Positions 26,331 through 35,050 of a stretch of DNA of 64,000 nt are shown one piece after another. Every line of letters starts with the position of its first letter. The stretch's first letter is position 1. The stretch is from an uncultured Clostridia bacterium (GTDB taxonomy: Bacteria; Bacillota; Clostridia; Oscillospirales; Ruminococcaceae), in NCBI GenBank assembly GCA_944386805.1, contig CALXCO010000083.1:1-64000 (forward strand). Reading direction: 5' to 3'. The position numbers and the translations under genes were made by a program. The notes under the pieces were generated by a model. It made no database searches and was not told the origin of the DNA. It saw only the letters and a list, made by a program, of their open reading frames with translations.

Positions 26331-28715
26331 TTACTTTGTGTGGCATTCGATGGTGCAGGGGACCATACCTTCCGCAGTTACCGTGACAGTGCAGGGAGTT
26401 TGCGGACTGGCAGCCCGGATATACGCCAGCAACTGGCCTTTATAAGCGCGCCGCTGATGGCTGGTATAGTCGGTGACATCCGACAGATCGCCGTTTTCCA
26501 GCCCGATCAGCTCACCGTTTTCGACCTGAACCCGCAGCATGCTCGCATCCGAATAGACGCGGTTGCCGTCACGGTCCAGCATCGTGATTTCCAGCTGACA
26601 GAGGCCGGGTTTGGAGAGGACCGCCGGGGTATACAGCCGTGCATCGATCTGGCAGGCAGAGCCGGTGCTGACCAGCTGGTGGCAGACCGGCTGATTTTCG
26701 GTGGTACCGGACGCTTTGAGGACGCCGGGCTCAAACGGCAGTGTCAGGCTGATGCAGTCCTGGTGAACCGACTTGTGATAGACGCCGACCCGTCTGCCGT
26801 TCAGTGAAATCTCGACTTCGGGCAGGTTGGTATAGCACTTGACCAGCACCCGCGTACCTTTCGGGTAATCCCAGCATTCGCTGACCGGCGTGAATTCATC
26901 CGGGTTGTCGCAGGCGGGACAGCTTGCCAGATGGACCATCGGTTTCTCCGACCAGAAGCTTTGACGGCGGTAGTAGCCGGTCTTCTCAAACCCTGCAAGG
27001 GTCAGCAGCCCGGCGCCGGAACCGTGAATCGGCCAGCCGTGGGCTTCCCCAAGGTAGTCGATGCCGGTCCATAAAAACTGACCGGAGATATATTCATTGT
27101 CGGTGACGGCCTTCCATGCCGCGAGGGTATGCCCGTTTTCACTGCCGATAAACGGAAGATGGGGGAAAGCCTGATGACTTTCTTCATATAAATGTTCCTT
27201 GTAGTTATACCCTGCGACGTCCAGCGCATCCAGAAAGCCCAGCTTTGCGGAAAGTTCCGGGAAAGCAGCGGCGAGTGTAACCGGACGGGTCTTGTCCGTT
27301 TCCCGCACAATCTCCGCCAGCTGCCGTGCAATTACGCTCAGTCTTTCGGCATTGGGGCGCAGCGGATTATACTGGCGTTCCTGTGCCGGTTTGTTGGCGT
27401 CATTGTTGCCGGTCATGGTGGAGAAGGAGGGATGGCAGGAGGGGTCGTTCGGGTAGTCAATCTCGTTGCCAATGCTCCACATGACGATGCTCGGGTGGTT
27501 GCGGTCACGCCGGACCATATCGGTCAGGTCCTGCCGGTGCCACTGCGGAAAATCGGCATAGTATCCCTGATTTCTGGGCGGATAGACATTGTGACCCTGC
27601 CACCATTTGTTTTTCGGACCTTCCCACTCGTCAAACGCTTCGTCCATCGCCAGGAACCCCATCTCATCGCACAGTTCATACAGTTCCGGCATATGGGGGT
27701 TATGGCTCATCCGGATGGCATTGCAGCCCATCTTTTTCAGCTTTTCCAGCCGGCGGCGCCAGACGTCTTTCCAGACCGCCGCACCCAGACAGCCGGCGTC
27801 GTGGTGCAGGCATACCCCTTTAAACAGGGTCGGTATGCCGTTGAGGAAAAAGCCTTTGTCGGGGTCGAAGGAGAAGGTGCGGATACCGACCTGCTGCCGG
27901 TTGGCGACGTAGTCCGGCTGCCAGCCGTCCTGTGTTTCACAGGCAATTTTGGTCACCAGCGTGTACAGTTCCGGGGTATCCGGGCTCCACAGCCGGACAT
28001 TATCCAGCTGCATCGTGGTTTTTACCGGACAGACCTGTCCGGGTGCGATGGAGACGACCGTCTGGGCATCTGCCGCGACGGTATCCCCATCTATTAACTG
28101 GGTAGTCACCCGGACGTTTGTTGTGATATCCGTTTGGTTGACCAGTTCAGCGTCGACCTGTGTTAGAGCGGTACTGCCGTCGACTTTGCAGGTCTGGAAC
28201 GCTATGCCCTGAAAAACACAGTGTACCGGCTCTTCCACGACAAGGGACACCTTGCGGGTGATACCCGAACCGGTAAACCAACGGGAATCCGAGATTTCCG
28301 AGCGGTCCACCCGGACACAGATGATGTTCTCATGTTGAAAAGAGAAACAGTCGGTGATATCATAGGAAAAAGAGATATATCCATTGGGACGTTCTCCGAG
28401 GTAGTAGCTGTTGCACCACACCCGGCTGTTTTTATAGACGCCGTCGAAGACGATGGAGATACGTTTTCCTTTCCATTCCTGTTTTGGCGGGACGGAGATG
28501 CGATACCAGCCGATGCCGCCGGCCAGATAGCCGGTTCCGCTGGAGTATTCTCTGGAAAAGGGCAGGGAGACGGACCAGTCATGGGGCAGCGTGACCTCCT
28601 GCCAGTCATTTTTCTGGCCAGAGGAATGTTCATCGTACCAGGCCTGCCAGGCGTCCGGCTTGTCGCCGAGAGAGAAGCGGCAGTGCTGGGTAATGGGGTA
28701 AATGGTTTTATTCAT
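26331..28715 (-). CDS. GH2-family beta-glycosidase
   Basis: 794 residues. Order: sugar-binding jelly-roll (about 1-180), immunoglobulin-like domain (about 185-290), TIM barrel (about 290-600), and C-terminal beta domains. The acid/base Glu lies in IVMWSIGNEIDYP and the nucleophile Glu in FIGSENGH. The start follows AGGAGGG. No signal peptide. The family covers beta-galactosidases, beta-glucuronidases and beta-mannosidases; I cannot choose between them. It diverges from the rhamnosidase fragment, with 209 bases between them. Confidence 0.92.
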   Translation of the reverse strand: MNKTIYPITQHCRFSLGDKPDAWQAWYDEHSSGQKNDWQEVTLPHDWSVSLPFSREYSSGTGYLAGGIGWYRISVPPKQEWKGKRISIVFDGVYKNSRVWCNSYYLGERPNGYISFSYDITDCFSFQHENIICVRVDRSEISDSRWFTGSGITRKVSLVVEEPVHCVFQGIAFQTCKVDGSTALTQVDAELVNQTDITTNVRVTTQLIDGDTVAADAQTVVSIAPGQVCPVKTTMQLDNVRLWSPDTPELYTLVTKIACETQDGWQPDYVANRQQVGIRTFSFDPDKGFFLNGIPTLFKGVCLHHDAGCLGAAVWKDVWRRRLEKLKKMGCNAIRMSHNPHMPELYELCDEMGFLAMDEAFDEWEGPKNKWWQGHNVYPPRNQGYYADFPQWHRQDLTDMVRRDRNHPSIVMWSIGNEIDYPNDPSCHPSFSTMTGNNDANKPAQERQYNPLRPNAERLSVIARQLAEIVRETDKTRPVTLAAAFPELSAKLGFLDALDVAGYNYKEHLYEESHQAFPHLPFIGSENGHTLAAWKAVTDNEYISGQFLWTGIDYLGEAHGWPIHGSGAGLLTLAGFEKTGYYRRQSFWSEKPMVHLASCPACDNPDEFTPVSECWDYPKGTRVLVKCYTNLPEVEISLNGRRVGVYHKSVHQDCISLTLPFEPGVLKASGTTENQPVCHQLVSTGSACQIDARLYTPAVLSKPGLCQLEITMLDRDGNRVYSDASMLRVQVENGELIGLENGDLSDVTDYTSHQRRAYKGQLLAYIRAASPQTPCTVTVTAEGMVPCTIECHTK

Positions 28716-28924
28716 AAAGCCCTCCTGTTATCATCAAACTGGCGGTTGCCAGAAAATTTGTATGAATTGGTATATTTGAGTACTTACCTCCATTATAAAG
28801 AATTCTGACAGAAAAACAATGGAATGCAGAGGCTTCACTTGTAAAATAGCGACTTTTCTCGCAGTTTTTTTATCTGATTCACCCGCCTTCAATTCCCAAA
28901 TCATGAAAGAAAAGAGGAGCAGCC

Positions 28925-29632
28925 ATGTCAAATTATCCCTTTTCCGGTCAATGGATTTGTGACCCGGAGTTTGCATCGTATCAGCCGCTGCATATATTTC
29001 ATCGGGAGATGGAGCCTGCACCGGTAACATTTCACCCCAAAGAACTGAAAAATGTGCATATGGTGGTGACCAGGACATTTGACGGGTCGATTTTCGGACA
29101 GGCAAAGGCACGGCGTATCCGGATTACCGCCGACGATTACTATAAACTGTACCTGAATGGGCAGTTTGTCGGGCAGGGACCGGCACCGGGGTACTATTTT
29201 GCTTACTATTATAACGAGTTTGATCTCATGCCGTTTCTTCACCCCGGCCTCAACCGGATTGAAGTGCACGTCTACTATCAGGGACTGATTAACCGTGTCT
29301 GGAACAGCGGCGACCTGCGGCAGGGCATGATTGCCGACCTGCTGGCAGACGGAGAAGCGGTGCTGTCGACCGACCACAGCTGGATGTGTGCACGGGATTC
29401 GCGCTATACCGGGAAGCGGACGGTTGGATACGATACCCAGTATCTGGAGGACGTCGACAACCGCCTTGGCCTGTCTCAATGGACAGAAACGGCGGAAAAG
29501 ATGGTCGATTATACCTTCCGTCCGACGCCTTTTCCAGCCGTTTCGGTATGGGAAGCGGCGCCGGTATTGACGGAACAAAAGAAAGACGGTCTCAAAGCAG
29601 CTCGTCGTGCACCACAGTTCAGCAAGCGCTGA
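28925..29632 (+). pseudogene. Alpha-L-rhamnosidase (GH78) N-terminal fragment
   Basis: About 236 residues matching the N-terminal sugar-binding region of GH78 rhamnosidases (ARRIRITADDYYKLYLNGQFVG, LNRIEVHVYYQGLINRVWNSGDLRQ). Whole enzymes are two to four times longer and carry an (alpha/alpha)6 catalytic domain, which is absent. Similarity fades after about residue 218 and the frame ends in unrelated residues at 29632. A good start (GAGGAG) shows it was a real gene. The 3' part was lost at or near the prophage junction. Confidence 0.8.
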
Positions 29633-29651
29633 TTTCAGTTCAAAACAGCTC

Positions 29652-29722
29652 AAAAACCCCGAAACCATGCGGTTTTCGGGGTTTCAGTCTGTCGAAAAAG
29701 TCCAGTGAAAACTGGGCTTTTT
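29652..29722 (-). terminator. Two-hairpin element with CGACAGACTGA linker
   Basis: On the minus strand: stem 1 (AAAAAGCCCAGT with ACTGGACTTTTT), linker CGACAGACTGA, stem 2 (CCCCGAAAACC with GGTTTCGGGG) and TTTTT. It has the same plan and the same linker as the element at 26-105, which suggests that host DNA reaches at least this far right. Confidence 0.65.
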
Positions 29723-29754
29723 CTTTTAGATGTGGTAAAATAAAAACAGATTAA

Positions 29755-29793
29755 GCGGGAACCCTTGATTTTTCAGGGGTTCCCGCCTTTTTT
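29755..29793 (+). terminator. Hairpin terminator beside the integrase end
   Basis: GCGGGAACCC pairs perfectly with GGGTTCCCGC and is followed by a T-run. It lies 60 bases from the integrase stop. The host-phage junction should fall between about 29,600 and 29,850, but no core site can be fixed without the other end. Confidence 0.8.
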
Positions 29794-29852
29794 GTTACTA
29801 CCGTGTTAATAGTTCAGTGTTCAGCTACCTATAATGTTCACCGGATTGAACC

Positions 29853-30866
29853 CTATTTGATAAGTTCCACCGTGGCCTTCAGTTCATCCAATGTCTTGTG
29901 ATTATAGACCCGGTTCCCTGTGTCCTTGGACACATGACCCATGAGAAGATCAATACACTTCCGGTTTGCCCCGGCGCTGTCCAGTTGGGTTTCAAAGGTG
30001 TGGCGGCATTCATGCGGGGTGTGTTTCATTTCAAGAGCCTTCATAATGTCCGCCCAAAAAAACCGGTATTGGGTTTGGTTGCAAACCCGCCCATTGTAGC
30101 TGATCAGCCGGGGGCCACCTTCGGCAAGACGGGCTTCAACCAAGGGCCGGATTTTGGAATGGATGGGAACCACCCGATCTTTCCCCGCCTTGGTTTTGGT
30201 TCCACCCTTCATCGTCCCGGCCTGAAGGTTTATATCTTCCGGCTTCAAATTCAGAAGTTCGCTGATCCGCCACCCGGAATAAAGCAGGATCAGAACCGTG
30301 TCAACCCAAGGTTCTTTCTGATGTTCCCAAACCTTCTTGATTTCTTCCTTACTGAAGGGAAGGCGGGTGGTTGGTGGGATGGGATCAGAAGTCAGCAAGT
30401 CAGAAAAACACCGGTTGATTATGTCCATTTCAAGGGCGAACCTGTCAAGATGGCCCCAAAGGTTTTTAATTGCCGCTTGGGTACTATACCCCTTCCCGCA
30501 ACCGTCAATGGTTTCTTGCATTTGGTATGACCGGATTTGCTTATAGGGTTTTTCCCATAACGCTGAACAATGTTTGAACGCTGAACACAAAGATGAACGG
30601 TTGGATTCCCCCAGCTTGGGGGCCTTCTTTTCTTTCCAAAGTTCAAACAGTTCCTTCATGGTGATCTTGGCCCGGTCAACATCCCAAGGATCACGGTTGT
30701 ATTCAGCCAACAGCATATTCCCGGCTTCACGGGTTTCTGTGTAGCCTACTATATCATAGATTGGATGGCCTTTGTCGTTCCAGCCAATGACCTTCTTCAC
30801 AATGTACGGGCGGCGGCGATTGCCTGACAGCTTCGCAACTGTCCCATACCCATTAGGATTCCGCAT
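29853..30866 (-). CDS. int: Tyrosine recombinase, prophage integrase
   Basis: 337 residues. An N-terminal arm-binding region (1-60) and a SAM-like core-binding domain (about 65-160) precede the catalytic domain. The catalytic set is Arg in SGWRISELL, Lys in TKTKAGKDR, His-x-x-Arg in HECRHTF, His in MGHVSKDT and the Tyr nucleophile in NRVYNHKT. It points outward toward the host junction. The stop is TAG, which shows TAG is a true stop in this phage. The ribosome site AAAGGA precedes the ATG. Confidence 0.95.
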   Translation of the reverse strand: MRNPNGYGTVAKLSGNRRRPYIVKKVIGWNDKGHPIYDIVGYTETREAGNMLLAEYNRDPWDVDRAKITMKELFELWKEKKAPKLGESNRSSLCSAFKHCSALWEKPYKQIRSYQMQETIDGCGKGYSTQAAIKNLWGHLDRFALEMDIINRCFSDLLTSDPIPPTTRLPFSKEEIKKVWEHQKEPWVDTVLILLYSGWRISELLNLKPEDINLQAGTMKGGTKTKAGKDRVVPIHSKIRPLVEARLAEGGPRLISYNGRVCNQTQYRFFWADIMKALEMKHTPHECRHTFETQLDSAGANRKCIDLLMGHVSKDTGNRVYNHKTLDELKATVELIK

Positions 30867-30975
30867 TATATCACCTGTCCTTTCGTGGAAAATGGGTATA
30901 GCAAAGCCAACCCCAGTGTGATATAATGTTCAATGGAGGTTGAAACATTAACTTCAAAAGGGGTTTGTTTCGCCT

Positions 30976-31017
30976 GACCGCTTCCGGTGTGCCACCACCG
31001 GGGGCGGTCTTTTTTTT
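30976..31017 (+). terminator. Strong hairpin terminator or attenuator
   Basis: GACCGC and CCGGTG pair with CACCGG and GCGGTC, followed by eight T. It stops rightward transcription between the integrase and the repressor operon. No rightward gene ends here, which is why an attenuator is possible. Confidence 0.75.
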
Positions 31018-31021
31018 GTCT

Positions 31022-31190
31022 ATCTGTGGTGATCTGTTTCAGGGAAAAGCATTGACTTATCAAGGTTTTTTCAAAGTCTTACCACAGACCACAGATGATG
31101 CAATAATTTATAAAGAAAAAAGAAAAAATAATATAAGAAAAGAAAATATAGGGATGTGAAAATGATCTGTTGTATGTGTGGTATCTGTTG
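31022..31190. repeat. Origin-like repeat, copy A
   Basis: Left arm with ATCTGTGGTGATCTGT (31022-31037) and CCACAGACCACAGATG (31082-31097). The core (about 31098-31152) is almost pure A/T with purine strand bias. The right arm holds GATCTGT and GTGGTATCTGTTG (31164-31190). The arm at 31022-31097 matches the reverse complement of the right arm of copy B (48979-49043). Confidence 0.65.
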
Positions 31191-31192
31191 TT

Positions 31193-31777
31193 TTACTGTT
31201 CATCAATGATGTTGTTCAGAAATTCAGTTGCCTTGAACGGTGGGTTGCTTATTGATACGGTGGTTTTCACTTCCCCAAAATTCAAATCAAGATACAGGAT
31301 CGGAACCCCGCCCTTCTTCACGGTTTCTTGTTTGGCTGTGGATGCACCGACAATGGCCCCAGCAAGGCCAAAAGCGGCCCCGCCAACTACCGCCCTTGTG
31401 ATTCCGCCTTTGGTCTTGGTGACTGTTTTTTCACCAACTTTTTCAATTCTGTATTCTTCCAGTTCAGAGAATTTGAAAACAATGGACTGTGGCCCCAATT
31501 TCTTCTGATTTGAGATGCAGGCCATTTTGTTTGCCGTATCAATGAAGATATATCCACAACCCAAATTGGTTACTGTCATATTGGGGTTGAAGTTCTGAAG
31601 TCTTTTTGCGTTTTCATCCCAAGCCGCCCTCACCTTGGAAACGGTTGTCATTGGGGAGTTGGTGCAAATGGTATTGCAAAGGCCGCAAATTCCACCATCA
31701 CTGATCTGAATGGGCTTCACATGAAGTTTAAGGCCGCAACAATCGCACACATTCTTTTTCCCGAACAAAACAATCAC
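31193..31777 (-). CDS. Zinc-finger protein with glycine-zipper segment
   Basis: 194 residues. The N-terminus has two CxxC pairs (CDCC and CGLC, about 20 residues apart), a DUF4428-like zinc site. A middle beta-rich part and a Gly/Ala-rich segment (AVVGGAAFGLAGAIVGA) that could touch membrane follow. It lies 3 bases after the repressor gene in the same operon and is therefore expressed in the lysogen. Proteins in this slot are often prophage-conferred functions such as superinfection exclusion; that is only inference. Confidence 0.6.
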   Translation of the reverse strand: MIVLFGKKNVCDCCGLKLHVKPIQISDGGICGLCNTICTNSPMTTVSKVRAAWDENAKRLQNFNPNMTVTNLGCGYIFIDTANKMACISNQKKLGPQSIVFKFSELEEYRIEKVGEKTVTKTKGGITRAVVGGAAFGLAGAIVGASTAKQETVKKGGVPILYLDLNFGEVKTTVSISNPPFKATEFLNNIIDEQ

Positions 31778-31780
31778 CCC

Positions 31781-32467
31781 TTATCTAACATCACTTTGGA
31801 AAGCAACGGCCTTTCCAAGAATGATAATATGATCCAGTTGTTCCCCGGTGTAGATCAGATCTTCATAATCAGGATTTTCAGCCTTCAGGATCAACAAGTT
31901 TTTTTCGGGATAGTAATTGACCCGCTTCAGGGTTGCTTCATCATCAATGACCACGGCGGCAATTTCCCCATTATCAACCATGCTTTGCTTTCTGATGAAA
32001 ACAATATCACCATCATAAATTCTGGCCCGGATCATGCTATCACCTTTTGCTCGTAAACAGAAATCAGCTTCAATTTCTGCCCCAGCTTCAACATACAATT
32101 CAATTTCTTCATTGGCGGTGATAGGCTTTCCACAAGCGATTGTCCCAATTAAAGGGTATCTTTTTCTTTCAATCGGGAATAGGTTTTCAAACTTCACTTG
32201 GGAACGGAGAATATCAAGATCAATGGAATTATCAATATCTTCCAACCATGCAGATTTACTTCTATGATCAGACTTTCCAAGCAAATAATCCATGTCAACA
32301 TTGAAATAATCTGCAATGGCTTCCAATGTTTCCAAACTTGGTTCCCGTTCTCCCCGTTCATACATATTGATACTACTTTTTGAGGTTCCAAGTTGTTTGG
32401 CAAAATCTTGTTGCGATAAGCCGGATTCCCGGCGTAGAAGTTTTAAGCGTTCATTGAACTTCGCCAT
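31781..32467 (-). CDS. CI/LexA-like phage repressor with S24 peptidase domain
   Basis: 228 residues. An N-terminal HTH_3 (LSQQDFAKQLGTSKSSINMYERG) is joined to a C-terminal S24 self-cleavage domain. The cleavage site is probably Cys-Gly in IACGKP, the Ser nucleophile is in GDSMIRA and the Lys is in TLKRVNY. It keeps the lysogenic state and should be cleaved after DNA damage. ATG 32467 follows AAAGGGG. It transcribes leftward from the promoter at 32490-32517, next to a cluster of matching operators. Confidence 0.93.
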   Translation of the reverse strand: MAKFNERLKLLRRESGLSQQDFAKQLGTSKSSINMYERGEREPSLETLEAIADYFNVDMDYLLGKSDHRSKSAWLEDIDNSIDLDILRSQVKFENLFPIERKRYPLIGTIACGKPITANEEIELYVEAGAEIEADFCLRAKGDSMIRARIYDGDIVFIRKQSMVDNGEIAAVVIDDEATLKRVNYYPEKNLLILKAENPDYEDLIYTGEQLDHIIILGKAVAFQSDVR

Positions 32468-32489
32468 TAGTAACACCCCTTTCACCTCT

Positions 32490-32634
32490 ATTATACACAT
32501 TTCGTGCACTTCGTCAATCTGCTATTGTGCACAAAATGTGGCCTTTTTATTTGTGCACAATTTGTGCCCGAAAGTTATTGACAGTTGAGCACAAATGGTG
32601 TACTATAATGGCAGACGAGCACAAAAGGTGCACG
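32490..32634. promoter_or_regulatory. Lysogeny switch: divergent promoters with five operators
   Basis: Leftward promoter TTGACG-N16-TATAAT (minus strand, 32490-32517). Rightward promoter TTGACA (32578) with N17 to TACTAT, or a TATAAT 3 bases further on. Five related palindromes of the form GTGCACAAAATGTGCAC lie at about 32495-32510, 32527-32542, 32553-32567, 32587-32603 and 32617-32634. The first sits between -35 and -10 of the leftward promoter and the fourth in the rightward promoter. Confidence 0.85.
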
Positions 32635-32656
32635 AACAAAGAAAGGAAGTGAAAGC

Positions 32657-32881
32657 ATGATCCAGAAGGAAACCACGGGAACGATCCTTCGCAAGTTGCG
32701 TGGGGATCGTACCCAAGAAGAAATTGCCACCGCTCTTGGTATCACGAAATCTTCTTGGGCCATGTATGAACGGGATGAAAGGGTTCCCCGTGATGAAGTC
32801 AAAATTCGGATTGCCAAGTTTTTTGGTAAAAGCGTGGAAGAACTTTTTTATACCCAAATCGAGCACTATATGTGCTCTTGA
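32657..32881 (+). CDS. Cro-like helix-turn-helix regulator
   Basis: 74 residues, HTH_3 type (RTQEEIATALGITKSSWAMYERDER). First gene of the rightward early transcript, after AAAGGAAG. It lies across the operator region from the repressor, the usual place for a Cro antagonist. Its 3' end contains the palindrome GAGCACTATATGTGCTC, which resembles the switch operators. Confidence 0.88.
   Translation: MIQKETTGTILRKLRGDRTQEEIATALGITKSSWAMYERDERVPRDEVKIRIAKFFGKSVEELFYTQIEHYMCS
32861..32877. promoter_or_regulatory. Operator-like palindrome inside the cro-like gene
   Basis: GAGCAC-TATAT-GTGCTC, an exact 6-5-6 inverted repeat. It shares 19 identical bases (CAAATCGAGCACTATATGT) with 42219-42237, upstream of the polymerase gene. 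The half sites match those in the lysogeny switch. Confidence 0.5.
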
Positions 32882-32896
32882 TTGGAGGAACGAGCC

Positions 32897-33508
32897 ATGA
32901 ATGAAGTAAGCCTGAAGCCGGTGATTGCAGAACTTGAAGATTTATTTTCAAAGTTCAACGCCCGGTTCTTCGCTGACAAGCTGGAAAAGCCCGTGATCAC
33001 CGTTTCCCCGGATCATACCCGTGGGGCCTACGGCTGGTGTACCGGCTGGAAGGCTTGGAAGGCCGGAGAGGATGAAGGCCACTATGAAATCAACTTGTGT
33101 GCCGAATACCTGAACCGGCCCTTTGAAGAAACCTGTGGAACCTTGCTTCATGAAATGGTTCACCTTCAGAACCTTCAGGATGGTGTTCAGGACACTTCCC
33201 GTTCCGGCTTGTACCACAACAAGAAGTTCCGGGAAACCGCTGAAGCCCACGGCCTGACGGTGGAAAAAGGCGATAAGTACGGATGGCACAAAACAGCCTT
33301 GAACCCGGAAGCCCTTGAATTTGTTCAGAGCCTTGGGAAATCTGGTTTTTCCCTTGTTCGGCCAAGGATCACCGGCCTGAAGGGTTCCAGCAAGAAGAAC
33401 AGTTCCCGGAAGTATGTTTGCCCCTGTTGCGGGGCCATTATCCGGGCCACCAAAGAAGTTCATGTGATCTGCGCTGATTGCGATTGCGAATTTCAGGAGG
33501 AAATCTAA
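32897..33508 (+). CDS. SprT-like zinc metalloprotease
   Basis: 203 residues. The metal site is HEMVH in GTLLHEMVHLQN and the C-terminus is a zinc ribbon (CPCC, then CADCDC). The family resembles Spartan/SprT proteases that act on DNA-protein cross-links. The ATG at 32897 follows GGAGG and is preferred over a TTG at 32882. The stop overlaps the next start (TAATG). Confidence 0.85.
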   Translation: MNEVSLKPVIAELEDLFSKFNARFFADKLEKPVITVSPDHTRGAYGWCTGWKAWKAGEDEGHYEINLCAEYLNRPFEETCGTLLHEMVHLQNLQDGVQDTSRSGLYHNKKFRETAEAHGLTVEKGDKYGWHKTALNPEALEFVQSLGKSGFSLVRPRITGLKGSSKKNSSRKYVCPCCGAIIRATKEVHVICADCDCEFQEEI

Positions 33509-33873
33509 TGAATGTGAAACTGACCAAGCGGAAGGCTTGGGAACTGATCAGCCGGATTCATCCCCGGTTGAACATCAAACAGGAAGCCACCCCGCCTGAT
33601 GTGGCAATCTTCAAGGCTTCCACCGGCCCGGAAGGACTGGAAATCCGGTGTGAAAATGACTGGTTCAATCACAATGGCCGGATCAAGCTGACCATTGGCA
33701 ATGTGGATGGCGGAACCCCCATTATCCGCTATTACCACCCTGACACCCTGAACCGGGATTATTTGGCGGAACAGGCCGAAAAGGAAGATGAAGCCAAGCA
33801 AGCCCGGAAGGAATGGGTTCAGGCCCTTGGCCCGGAACTGGCCCACAAGCTGGTTGATCAGTATTGGGGATAA
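33508..33873 (+). CDS. Phage protein of unknown function
   Basis: 121 residues, charged, with a beta-rich first half and a helical, Glu/Lys/Arg-rich second half (EQAEKEDEAKQARKEW). AGGAGG precedes the start. Translation is coupled to the SprT-like gene. I recognise no domain. Confidence 0.65.
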   Translation: MNVKLTKRKAWELISRIHPRLNIKQEATPPDVAIFKASTGPEGLEIRCENDWFNHNGRIKLTIGNVDGGTPIIRYYHPDTLNRDYLAEQAEKEDEAKQARKEWVQALGPELAHKLVDQYWG

Positions 33874-33892
33874 ATGATAGGAGGTTATAAGC

Positions 33893-34327
33893 GTGAACAC
33901 CTTTGTAGAGCGTTTGAAATACGCAATGGAACAGGCTGACTTGAAGCAATCGGCCCTTTCCGAATTGACCGGAATTTCCAAGGCCGCAATCAGTCAGTAT
34001 CTTTCCGGGAAGAACACCCCTAGCTTGGAGCGGATCAAGGCGCTGGCCGATGCAACCGGCGTGACCTTTGATTTTTTGATGGGGCATGGGGCCGCACCGC
34101 TGAAAGAGGTTCCCCCTTCCGTGAAGAAGATCAGCGTGAAGGAAGCGGCCCGGTGCATGGGCAAATCCGATCAGTTTGTGAGGATCGGCCTTCAGCGTGG
34201 GCTTCTTCCCTTCGGCAATGCGGTTCCCGGAACGGGAAGCAAATGGATTTACTATATCAACCCCGCCAAGTTCAGGGAGTATGTGGGCGCTGAAGCGTTC
34301 AACAGCTTCTTTGGACTGACCGCATGA
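33893..34327 (+). CDS. Helix-turn-helix regulator with second DNA-binding motif
   Basis: 144 residues. An N-terminal HTH_3 (LKQSALSELTGISKAAISQYLSG) is followed by a second winged-helix or excisionase-like segment (ISVKEAARCMGKSDQFVRIGLQRG). The start is GTG after GGAGG. It may be a second early regulator or a directionality factor. The double-motif build is common in Firmicutes prophages. Confidence 0.8.
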   Translation: MNTFVERLKYAMEQADLKQSALSELTGISKAAISQYLSGKNTPSLERIKALADATGVTFDFLMGHGAAPLKEVPPSVKKISVKEAARCMGKSDQFVRIGLQRGLLPFGNAVPGTGSKWIYYINPAKFREYVGAEAFNSFFGLTA

Positions 34328-34422
34328 AGAAAACTGCCCCATTCAGCGGCAACTGAACAGGGCAATTCAAAAGAAGATTATTTATGACACCGCTATTATA
34401 GCGGATTTAGGAGGAAATTACA

Positions 34423-35046
34423 ATGGCAAACGCAAAGAAAGTTGAGCAGACCACCGTTTCTATCCCCGCCCTTGATATTCGGGAATTTGACATTCGCATT
34501 GTTGGTGATACCCCGTTGATTTCTCACGCTTGGGATGAAAAGGCAAAGTTGATGATGCTTCAGAAGCAGATGAAGAAGGCCACTAATGGACGGGAAGCCC
34601 GTGACCCGTTTGCAGAATTTGTTTCTTCCTTGTATTGGCTTTCTGAAAAGCCTGAAGCACCTACTATGGATGATGTGATGAATGGGAAGTTCGGTTTCCC
34701 TGTAATTGCATTCAAAGCGGCGGCAGTTGATGGCGGCTTTCAATCTGGTGTTTTGGACAAGAAAACAACTGCCCGTGGTGCTTTCCACATTTCCGGTGAA
34801 ATGGCTGAAATTGAAGGGGTTCCCACCATGCGGGAAGATATGGTTCGGATCGGGATGGGAACCGCTGATTTGCGTTACAGGGCTGAATTTCAGACTTGGG
34901 CCACCACCCTTCATGTTCGGTATAACGCAAGAGCAATGAGCATGGAGCAGATTATTAACCTGTTTAACATTGGTGGTTTTGCCTGCGGCGTAGGTGAATG
35001 GCGACCCGGAAAAGACGGTTCCAACGGAATGTTCCATGTTGAATAA
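34423..35046 (+). CDS. Conserved phage protein of unknown function beside the repeat tract
   Basis: 207 residues, AGGAGG at the start. Notable blocks are GDTPLISHAWDEKAK, RIGMGTADLRYRAEF and a Gly-rich end (NIGGFACGVGEWRP, then GMFHVE). The last block is reminiscent of the glycine-rich loops of RAMP-fold proteins, but this is only a visual impression. The slot, between regulators and the recombination genes, is where single-strand annealing proteins often lie. It ends 4 bases before the 5-base-period repeat tract. Confidence 0.6.
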   Translation: MANAKKVEQTTVSIPALDIREFDIRIVGDTPLISHAWDEKAKLMMLQKQMKKATNGREARDPFAEFVSSLYWLSEKPEAPTMDDVMNGKFGFPVIAFKAAAVDGGFQSGVLDKKTTARGAFHISGEMAEIEGVPTMREDMVRIGMGTADLRYRAEFQTWATTLHVRYNARAMSMEQIINLFNIGGFACGVGEWRPGKDGSNGMFHVE

Positions 35047-35050
35047 AACG

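Larger units (their letters stand above)
30867..31192. other. Intergenic region between integrase and lysogeny genes
   Basis: 326 bases without a clear gene. It holds a TATAAT box (30922), a 14-codon open frame starting ATG 30931, then a strong hairpin with T-run (30976-31017), a layout like a leader peptide and attenuator. The repeat copy described at 31022-31190 follows. Confidence 0.5.

Noticed and set aside
29600..29850. An insertion sequence remnant between the rhamnosidase fragment and the integrase
   Set aside because: Several hairpins are present, but no transposase fragment or terminal inverted repeat pair could be shown.
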